Assembly: GCF_023898315.1 (NCBI RefSeq)
Contig: NC_064615.1
Location: 734,559,450-734,623,449, forward strand
Length of the DNA: 64,000 nucleotides
Direction of reading: 5' to 3'
From: Schistocerca nitens
Taxonomy: Eukaryota; Arthropoda; Insecta; Orthoptera; Acrididae
Shown: positions 13,301-24,300 of the stretch, piece by piece
How the letters are laid out: every line of letters starts with the position of its first letter
Numbering within the stretch: the stretch's first letter is position 1
The notes under the pieces: model-generated
Seen by the model: the letters and a program-made list of their open reading frames with translations, nothing else
Database searches by the model: none
Told to the model about the DNA's origin: nothing
Position numbers and translations under genes: made by a program

Positions 13301-16300
13301 ACTTATCATACATACACACTGCCATCGAATCGCCACATCATGTACCGCCACGTTGTGTCACTTCACACAACGTTTTTACACTGTTCAATCGTCCAATGTT
13401 TACACTCCTTACAGCAAATAAGGCGTCGTTTGGCATTTACCGGCGTGATGTGTGGCTTGTGAGCAGTCGCTCGACCATGAGATCCAAATTTTCGCACCTC
13501 CCGCCTAACTGTCATAGCGCTTGCAGTTGATCCTGATGCAGTTTGGAATTCGTGTGTGATGGTCTGGATAGATGTCTGCCTATTACACATTACGACCTCT
13601 TCAACTGTCGGCGGTCTCTGTCAGTCAACAGACGAGGTCGGCCTGTACGCTTTTGTGCTGTACGTGTCCCTTCGCATTTTCACTTCACTATCACATCGGA
13701 AACAGTGGACCTAGGGATGTTTAGGAGTGTGAAAATCTCGCGTACAGACGTAGGACACATGTGACACCCAATCACTTGACCGCGTTCGAAGTCCGTGAGT
13801 TCCACGGAGCGCCCCATTCTGCTCTCTCTCGATGTCTAATGACTAATGAGGTCGCTAATAAGGAGTATCTGGCATTAGGTGGCAATACAATGCACTTAAT
13901 ATGAAAAAAGTATGTTTATGGGGGTGTCCGGATGCTTTTGATCACATAGTTTATACAAGTATAGTACTGGACCCAAAATGAACCCTGTGGGACAACGTTT
14001 GAGATTTTTTTTCCGCAACCACCTACATAAACACTGTGGCGTCTGGAGCAACGTGGACCATTAGCGCGGTGACTATCGTCTCGGGTTCCCTTGACGTGGC
14101 AGCAGAGGGATGCAGGTGTGCCATATCATCGTCTTTTGACGAAGGTCCATTTTCTACTTATAATCATGGACGTGTCTATGTGCGTGGACTCCGATGAAAA
14201 TGAACGTCGCCATATTATATACGTCGTTCCGAGAGAACGCCACGCTACGTCTCGAAAGCCACTGTGACTGATGAACTCTGGCTATGAGCTGAGCAGCATG
14301 GAATGACGTCCCCGTGTCTGTAAACCAGGCTCAGTTTGACTTAGTGCCCAGGAGCGTTGGAGACCGTGTTACTGCCAAAGGAGGCAGCTGCGTGTACTCT
14401 ATGTCAAATCATGTGTACAAAATACTGACCAAATTACAACTGTATACTTTCTACAAGTTCTATACTGTATCCGCACAATAAATAAAATTTTCCTGTTTGT
14501 TATGTACCTGGTTACTCTGTAATTCACAATTAAGTGCCTGGCAGAGGGTCCACGGATCGACCTTAAAGCCATTTCTCTACTATTCCACTCTCGCATAGCG
14601 CGTAGGACAAACGAACACTTAAATTTTTCCGTGAGAACTTTTATCTCTATAATTTTATTGCGATATTCATTCCTCCCTCCGTAGCTAGGTGCCAACAAAA
14701 TCCCGACCCCGCCGGGAATCGAACCCGAGACCCCATGCGCGGGAATCGAGAACGCTGCCGCAAGACCTGTTTTACTCGACTGTAATTCCTCAGTTACTAC
14801 GAGTTGTAAACTTTCTAACAAAAAAATCACGGACCCGGTAGCACAAATGAGAAGATATTCCACAGAAAAACAATTTGATTAGAAGTCGCTTGTGAGAAAC
14901 GATGTCAAAAGCCTTCTGTAAATCTAAAACTAGGGAATCAATATCACATCCCCTGTCGATAGCACTCATTACCTCATGAGAATAAAGAGCTAGTTGTGTT
15001 TCACGAAAACGACATTTTCTGATTCTATGTTGACTGTTCGTCAATAAATCGTTTTCTTCGAGGTAACCCAAAATGTGCGACCACAGCGTAAGTTTCAAAA
15101 TCCAACTGCAAATATGCTTTAGCTATATGAGTCCGTAATTCAGCGGATTACTTTTTTTTCCTCTCTTGGATATTGGTGTGCTACTTTCCACTCTGTAGGT
15201 ATGGATTTTTCGTTGAGTGAGCGGTTGTATATGATTGCTGAATGTGGAGCTATTATATCAAAACACGCTGAAAGCAACCTGACGGGTATACAATCTGGAC
15301 CGGAGGACTTGCCTCTATCAAGTGATTTAAGCTGCTTCTCTACGCCGAAGATATCTGCTTCTAAGTCCTCATGCTGGCAGTTGTTCGTGATTGGAATTCA
15401 AGAAAATGTGCGCCGTCTTCTTTGGTGAAGGAATTTTGGAAAACTGTGTTTAATAACGCTGCTTTAGTGGCAATACTGTCATCGATAACATCACCATTGT
15501 TATCGGACAATGAAGGTACTGATTGCGTTTTCTCAATGGGTTATTTTACATATGACGAGAATCTCTTCAAATTTTCTGCCAGGTTTCGAGACAGAGCTTC
15601 TTTGTGGAAACTACTAAAAACATCTCGCATTGAAGTTCACGCTAATTCTCCAGCTTCTGTATAAGACTGCATGTCTTGGAGGTTTTGCGTCCTTTTGAAT
15701 TTGACGTGCTTTTTTCGTTCTTTCTGCACCAGTATTCTGGCCTGTTTTGTGTACTATGGTGGGTCAGCACCATCTGTGTTAGTTTATTATATATCTCTTA
15801 GTTTCGTCGATACTATTTCTTTGAATTTAAATGACGATTGGTCTATACTTTACATAGTCGGCCTGAAAATTGTGGAGACTGCCTCTTAGAAAGGCATCAA
15901 GCAAATTTTTAGCTGATGTTTTAAACAGAAGTGTTTTGCGATAATGTGGGCTTTGATGTAACGGTATTTAGTCTTGCTCCAGCACCCTTGTTGTTACTAA
16001 TCCCTCTACACCTCATGATGCTCCTTCTTTACTCAGAACTATTTGTTCCAAAGAAGTCAGGTACCTTTTCGCAATCATGTACTCTTCGAGTGAGCTCCTG
16101 GACTTATCGTACAAAATAATTTTCTGAGAAGACATTCATTATGTTTCCGGATAACGTTTCATTCCTACCACCGACTTGATAAACTTGTATTTTCGCCAAG
16201 ATATTGAGAGTAAATTGAAGTCACCACCAACTATAATTATATGAATGGTTTACCTATTTGAAATGCATATTAACCATCTGCCACACAATCTTGCAAATAA

Positions 16301-16797
16301 CTTCAGACTTTTCCCAGATGATGCAGTTACCTAAAATGAAGTGCTGTCTGAAATAGCTGCACAAAATCCAGTTACAAGATTTCAGAACGGTACAAAGAAG
16401 GTCACTTGCTTCCAATGTAGAGAAATAAAAATTGTGCGCTTCAAAAACGCAGAAATGTACTATCCTTTAACTAAAATATCAATGAGTCGTAACTGACATT
16501 AGACTAACAAGGGGAGGCCGCCAATTGTGAAATTCAGATTCGATTCTTACTGCGCATAATAGAAGCTCATTGCCAGAGGTGTAATGTGGCAAAGCACCAA
16601 GATGCATTTCTCAGCCGTTGTCGAGAAAATCGACAGTTAAAAGAATCCGTTGCGGTGAAATACTCTCTACGATTAATAATCTTCTACAGCGTCGTGGCGC
16701 AGCGGTAAGCGCTCGGGTTCGTAATCCGATGGTCGCCGGATCGAATCTCGCGCGATGCAACCTTTTTTTTTAGTATTTGTTTTTTGTAATTCAAATG

Positions 16798-16891
<94 letters not shown>

Positions 16892-18308
16892 CTCCTGGAA
16901 ATGGAAAAAAGAACACATTGACACCGGTGTGTCAGACCCACCATACTTGCTCCGGACACTGCGAGAGGGCTGTACAAGCAATGATCACACGCACGGCACA
17001 GCGGACACACCAGGAACCGCGGTGTTGGCCGTCGAATGGCGCTAGCTGCGCAGCATTTGTGCACCGCCGCCGTCAGTGTCAGCCAGTTTGCCGTGGCATA
17101 CGGAGCTCCATCGCAGTCTTTAACACTGGTAGCATGCCGCGACGGCGTTGACGTGAACCGTATGTGCAGTTGATGGACTTTGAGCGAGGGCGTATAGTGG
17201 GCATGCGGGAGGCCGGGTGGACGTACCGTCGAATTGCTCAACACGTGGGGCGTGAGGTCTCCACAGTACATCGATGTTGTCGCCAGTGGTCGGCGGAAGG
17301 TGCACGTGCCCGTCGACCTGGGACCGGACCGCAGCGACGCACGGATGCACGCCAAGACCGTAGGATCCTACGCAGTGCCGTAGGGGACCGCACCGCCACT
17401 TCCCAGCAAATTAGGGACACTGTTGCTCCTGGGGTATCGGCGAGGACCATTCGCAACCGTCTCCATGAAGCTGGGCTACGGTCCCGCACACCGTTAGGCC
17501 GTCTTCCGCTCACGCCCCAACATCGTGCAGCCCGCCTCCAGTGGTGTCGCGACAGGCGTGAATGGAGGGACGAATGGAGACGTGTCGTCTTCAGCGATGA
17601 GAGTCGCTTCTGCCTTGGTGCCAATGATGGTCGTATGCGTGTTTGGCGCCGTGCAGGTGAGCGCCACAATCAGGACTGCATACGACCGAGGCACACAGGG
17701 CCAACACCCGGCATCATGGTGTGGGGAGCGATCTCCTACACTGGCCGTACACCACTGGTGATCGTCGAGGGGACACTGAATACTGCACGGTACATCCAAA
17801 CCGTCATCGAACCCATCGTTCTACCATTCCTAGACCGGCAAGGGAACTTGCTGTTCCAACAGGACAATGCACGTCCGCATGTATCCCGTGCCACCCAACG
17901 TGCTCTAGAAGGTGTAAGTCAACTACCCTGGCCAGCAAGATCTCCGGATCTGTCCCCCATTGAGCATGTTTGGGACTGGATGAAGCGTCGTCTCACGCGG
18001 TCTGCACGTCCAGCACGAACGCTGGTCCAACTGAGGCGCCAGGTGGAAATGGCATGGCAAGCCGTTCCACAGGACTACATCCAGCATCTCTACGATCGTC
18101 TCCATGGGAGAATAGCAGCCTGCATTGCTGCGAAAGGTGGATATACACTGTACTAGTGCCGACATTGTGCATGCTCTGTTGCCTGTGTCTATGTGCCTGT
18201 GGTTCTGTCAGTGTGATCATGTGATGTATCTGACCCCAGGAATGTGTCAATAAAGTTTCCCCTTCCTGGGACAATGAATTCACGGTGTTCTTATTTCAGT
18301 TTCCAGGA

Positions 18309-18366
<58 letters not shown>

Positions 18367-21300
18367 CCCGCCAATCAGTTGCAACAATTATGCATATAAT
18401 AAGTTGTTGAAAGTCGTTTGTCGTGGAAAAGCCGCAAACAAAGTTGTATTTAACAAATGGTATTAATTGTCTTCATAATGTTAACCACGTATAGTTAACG
18501 GAAGACGTAGAAACGATATTCCGAAACGAATACGTATAGCGTAAGTCAAACCTTCGAATTAGAATAGAGTCCCCACGAACACAAATTTGCTGTGGCAGGT
18601 ATGAAATATAAATTCCGTTACTCGCTCGTTACACTTGAAAGACAGATGTTGAATGGGCCGAAACGAGCCTCCGCATAACAGCGTAGTTGCCTGCTAACTT
18701 CGAAAGAAGGTAGATGCGGTCCCTAGCGCAACTTATAAAATCGTCGAAAATCAGTGCGGACGTGAGAGCTTTGGTACACCCTGCTAAACAAACGGAAAAA
18801 TGGAGGCGGTACAATTGGAGAGCGATCCGCCTTAATCAACATGTATAAGCAATTCATTAATAGTATATATACATATATATATATATGTATATATGTATAT
18901 ATATATATATATTTGAATTACAAAAAAGTAATAATAAAAAAAACTGCATGGCGCGATATTCGATCCGGCGACCTTCGGATTACGAGCCCGAGCGCTTACC
19001 GCTGCGCCACGACGCTGTAGAAAATTATTACTCGTAGAGAGTATTTCACCGCAACGGTATCTTTTAACCGTCGATTTTCTCGACAACGGCTGAGAAGTGC
19101 ATCTTGGTGCTTTGGCACATTACACCTCTGGCCGTGAGCTTCTATTATGCGCAGTATGAATCGAATCTGAATTTCACAATTGGCGGCCTCCCCTTGTAAG
19201 CGTTCAAATACCGTGGCATAACTATTGGTGAGGACCGGGAATCGAATGACAACACGGACTCTGCCTTTGGTAGTGAAAGTGGTATACTTCATCGGTAGGT
19301 TACTGCGGAAAATGCAGTTATTCTTCAAAGAAAATTTCTTTCAATACAGTCGTTCAAACTCTCATAGGTGACCGCTCAAGTACGTCCGGAACAGGTAGTC
19401 ACAGGTTTGTTCGGACACTTGGGAAGATGTCGTGGGAAAGCTATGAAACCAAATCTGACATGTGCCTGAAGAACGACGTCAGCTATACAGGAAATTCCAA
19501 GAACCAGTAATACGTGAGTGACAACGGCCTTCTCGCAGTGATAACATAGGTTCCCGTCCTATCACCGAAGTTACACGCTGTCGGGCATGGCTAGCAGTTG
19601 AAAGGGAGACTGTCCGGGTCTGTCGATCGCTGTTGAAAAGCGGGGTGCACTCTGCCCTTGTGACGCCAATTTAAGAGCTGCTTCACTGAGAAGTAACGGC
19701 TTTGGTCACGAAAACTGACAACGGCCAGGAGAGTGGTGTGCTGACGATATTCCCGTGCACATCCACTTCCAGTGATTCCTGTCGGCTGAGAATGACACGG
19801 CGGTAGTTCGCTATCGTTAGACCTTCCGAAATCTGCTCCTAAGGAGTTTAGTTCAACAATACGTGAGTAATGATGAAATATACTGCATTCTCTTGCATGT
19901 CACTCCGATAGGGGATGCGAAGGGAAGAGTAAAAAATGGTTAAAATGGCTCTAAGAACTATGGGACTTAACATCTGAGGTCATCAGTCCTCTAGACTTAG
20001 AACTAGTTAAACCTAACTAACCTAAGGACATCACATACATCCATGCCCGAGGCAGGATTCAAACCTGCGACCGTAGCAGCAGCGCGGTTCCGGACTGAAG
20101 CGCCTAGAACCGCTCGGCCACAGCGGAAGATGAAGGCAAGAGTAGATTAATAACAGCATCCACATGTACATTTAAACAGTCATTATTCCCGCGGTCCAGA
20201 GCGAACTGAACAGGAAGAAAACCAGTATGTTGTTCAATGGGAAGTACACTCCGACATGAACTTCCTAGTGGTTTGCCGAGTGTAGTTGTGAATGTAGATA
20301 TGGCCCGCACTGCCGTAATGGATATTACGTATTTGGCACACCGACACACCCTCTTATGCTGCAATTGGTGTACTAGGGTCTCCGTCGAGAGCTCAATGGC
20401 ATCTCTCCCAATCTGGTCGGCTGACATACATGCAGTTCTGTCGATTTATGTAGTCAAAAACTCGTAGACATCTATGTATGCAACACACGAGTAATCGAGC
20501 TTTTTTTTCTCAAGGAGATGAGTCCTGTGGGTCCTCTTACGCGTACCGTCAGAGGTAAAACGCTGTGAAACTGTTTTGTACACACGTCATTCCAACCCTT
20601 CAACTGCATGGATGTTATGGTTGGATTGTTTGTATGCAAGATGGCGATCGTCCAACACTACACAGCCAGTGAAGCAGCAGGCATTTCGCAAATGCTGATC
20701 TTAATCCATGTGACTTCTGGTTGCGGGGTTATCTGAAAGATATGTTCAGTGATCCAATAACGAACGTAGCCGAACTTGAGGCACGCATTGCGCAACGCAT
20801 TCTAAACGAGAGCCCCGAGACCCTCAGGTCCATTGTAGATCATGCTGTTTCTGGATTTCAACTTGTAAGAGAAAACGGTGGATAGCGCATTGAACAAGTC
20901 TTGCGCCACTGATGTAAAATTAAAAATTGATTGCATTGTTGCTTTGTAAGCGGTTTTTGGTCCCAGGACAATGAAAATCATTCACTTTGCTTTGTAACTG
21001 GTTTTTGGCCTCAGGACAGTTAAAAACTGATTTTTTTTCTATTGAATGTGGTACGAACTTGCCTTGGTGGGTGGGCTTATCTAACTATCAGTGAGACAAT
21101 CGTTTAATACCGTGCTTGTAGTGATGCTCATTGAATAGTACAGACGGTACAACGTGCAACTCAAACCATAGCCGTCGTATTGCATTTTATCTGCCATGTG
21201 TTAAGACGCTTACAAAGCCACTGTTGGTAATTTTTTCTTTTTTGTCCTGTAACTTTTCTCAGTGCGTCAAGAACATATTTTTCAAATTTGACGTCATTCT

Positions 21301-24300
21301 GACATATGGTGCCCTTTCTACAGCGTTTTGAAGCTGGAATACCAATTATGTACACCCTGTATACCTGCAGTCCTAGAACATATTAAAATCCCCACGCACA
21401 GCCTCGCAGCAACCAGCAGAGGAGCCAAAACAAAAAACCGCAGCCAGTTGATGAAGTGCGGTATTGTACGGTAATTCGTTTTCTTCATCTGTAAGGCAAC
21501 AACTGTGCAGCAGTTCGTAGGGAGTTGTCCTTAGCGTAGGGCTATAGTATATCTCATATGACACAGTGATTAGGTGACGATGACGTTTCGAGTGCAGTCA
21601 GACAAGCGTGAATGAAGAACGAAGTGGTGTAAGTGTATGGCTACAAAGCCCCATAATAATACATTGATTAGGTGACGGGGAAATGGAAACCTTATTTTCA
21701 TCATGGCAACGACAACAACAACCGTTACGAAATTGTCTCGAATGGAAAACACCCCCCAGCTGCACTAAATTATGTTTATTTTAAACCTTGACCATTGTTT
21801 CGTCTATAATAATACAGCCTTCTTCAGAGGTCCTAAAAATGACCGGTGATACAATCTACACATAAACTTCAAAATTACGCAAGCGATAACATATTCCTTA
21901 CATAAACACTAATCAATGAAAAATGTCTTAGCCCAGCGGCTGCGTCAAGACCAATAAAATAACTTCAACAGACATAAGCCTGTTTCGAACAAAAGTAAAA
22001 TTACATATGCCCCTGTATGTCCTCCGCCACTACTTCTGTAATACTGGGCGCACGGTCGTCAAATGCGAGAGACGTTCAACGAATTCGAAAGTAAAGTTCT
22101 ATGTACTAACTTGGCAGAAAATCCGGAGAAATTTTGGTCTGACGTCAAAGCGGTAGGTGGATCAAAACAAAATGTCCAGACACTCTGTGACCAAAATGGT
22201 ACTGAAACAGAGGACGACAGACTAAAGGCCGAAATACTAAATGTCTTTTTCCAATCTGTTTCGCAGAGGAAGACTGCACTGTAGTTCCTTCTATAGATTG
22301 TCGCACAGATGACAGAATGGTAGATATCTAAATAGATGACAGAGAGATAGAAAAACAATTAAAATCGCTCAAAAGAAGAAAGGCCGCTGGACCTGATGGG
22401 ATACCTGTTCACTTTTACACAGAGTACGCGAGGAACTTGCACCCCTTTTTGCAGCGATGTACCGTAGGTCTCTAGAAGAGTGTAGGGTTCCAAAAGATTG
22501 GAAAAGCGCACAGGTCATCCCCGTTTTCAAGAAGGTACGTCGAACAGATGTGCAGAACTATAGACCTATATCTCTAACGTCGATCAGTTGTAGAATTTTG
22601 GAACACGTATTATGTTCGAGTATAATGACTTTTCTGGAGACTAGAAATCTACTCTGTAGGAATCAGTATGGGTTTCGAAAAGGCTATAGTGTGAAACCCA
22701 GCTCGCGCTATTCGTCCACGAGACTCAGAGGGCCATAGACACGGGTGCCCAGGTAGATGCCGTGTTTCTTGACTTCCGCAAGGCGTTTGATACAGTTCCC
22801 CACAGTCGTTTAATGAACAAAGTAAGAGCATATGGACTATCAGACCAATTGTGTGATTGGACTGAGGATTTCCTAGATAACAGAACGCAGCACGTCACTG
22901 TCAATGGAGAGAAGTCTTCCGAAGTAAGAGTGATTTCAGGTGTGCCGCAGGGGAGTGTCGTAGGACCGTTGCTATTCACAATATATATAAATGACCTTGT
23001 GGCTAACATCGGAAGTTCACTGAGGCATTTTGCGGGTGATGCTGTAGTATATCGAGAGGTTGTAACGATGGAAAATTGTACTGAAATGCAGGAGGATCTG
23101 CAGCGAATTGACGCATAGTGTAGGGAACGGCAATTGAATCTAAATGTAGACAAGTGTAATGTGCTGCGAATATATAGAAAGAAAGATCCTTTATCATTTA
23201 GCTACAGTATAGCAGGTCAGCAACTGGAAGCAGTTAATTCCATAAACTATCCAGGAGTAGGCATTAGGAGTAATTTAAAATGAAATGACCATATAAAATT
23301 AATCATCGGTAAAGCAGATGCCAGACTGAGATACATTGGAGGAGTCCTAACGAAATACAGTCCGAAAACAAGCCGGCCGGTGTGGCCTTGCGGTTCTAGG
23401 TGCTTCAGTCTGGAACCGTGTGACCGCTACGGTCGCAGGTTCGAATCCTGCCTCGGGCATGGATGTGTGTGATGTCCTTAGGTTAGTTAGGTTTAAGTAG
23501 TTCTAAGTTCTAGGGGACAGATGACCACAGATATTAAGTCCCATAGTGCTCAGAGCCATTTGAACCAGACCGAAAACAAAGGAAGTAGGTTACAGTACAC
23601 TTGTTCGCCCACTGCTTGAACACTGCTCACCGGTATGGGATTCGTACCAGATAGGGTTGATAGAAGAGATAGAGAAGGTCCAACGGAGAGCAGCGCGCTT
23701 CGTTACAGGATCATTTAGTAATCGCGAAAGCGTTACGTAGATGATAGATGAACTCCAGTGGAAGACTCTGCAAGAGAGACGCTCAGTAGCTCGGTACGGG
23801 CTTTTGTTAAAGTTGCGACAACATACCTTCACCGAGGAGTCAAGCAATATATTGCTCCCTCCTACGTATATCTCGCGAAGAGACCATGAGGATAAAATCA
23901 GAGAGATTAGAGCCCACACAGAGGCATACTGACAATCTTTCTTTCCACGAACAATACGAGACTAGAATAGAAGGGAGAACCGATAGAGGTATTCAATTTA
24001 CCCTCCGCCACACACCGTCCGGTGGCTTGCGGAGTATGGATGTAGATGTAGATGTAGAAATGTGCTGCACCCAACGCACTATAGGTGACGCTCACCAGAG
24101 TGCGCTACATCGCACGGTTTATCAGGCAACTAGTGAATATATACGACAATAAATTAATAACAAGCATACATGTGCAAATAAAGGACCATAAACTTATTAA
24201 TACGAATGTCCAACAGATGAAATACTGTTGCATACGATCATTAAAGTGGCAGAACATTAACAATTTCATATAACAAAGTTTGTCGTGTCGCTATTTGATG

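Larger units (their letters stand above)
11960..14020 (-). mobile_element. Non-LTR retrotransposon (LINE) RT fragment
   Basis: Minus-strand reverse-transcriptase remnant. P-Q-G-S (motif B) is near 14005; after a Tc1 insertion the frame resumes with Y-M-N-D-L-P-L-N and then F-E-G-D, where F-A-D-D is expected, near 12630. Thumb-like sequence N-K-W-F-S-D-N-G-L follows. The catalytic Asp pair is damaged, so it is inactive. The clade appears CR1/jockey-like; the outer limits are approximate. Confidence 0.72.
22055..24059 (+). mobile_element. 5'-truncated LINE with (GATGTA)n tail
   Basis: Non-LTR retrotransposon keeping RT and C-terminal regions and a 3' end of GGATGTAGATGTAGATGTAG at 24037-24056. 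A SINE sits inside at 23371-23565. Its 3' end (sequence around CCTCCGCCACACACCGTC) matches the 3' end of the minus-strand LINE at 31495-34480, so the two are the same family. The left limit is where homology to the ORF begins. Confidence 0.82.

Noticed and set aside
14690..14785. Intact tRNA gene on the minus strand
   Set aside because: B box is good but no complete cloverleaf could be drawn.
16673..17355. Frames with long Tyr-Ile, Cys-Val or Thr-His runs
   Set aside because: Translations of the CA/TA microsatellite; the 223-codon minus frame is also antisense to the Tc1 transposase.
17238..17669. 143-codon minus frame and other long frames over 17.1-18.3 kb
   Set aside because: Shadows of the GC-rich Tc1 transposase on the + strand.
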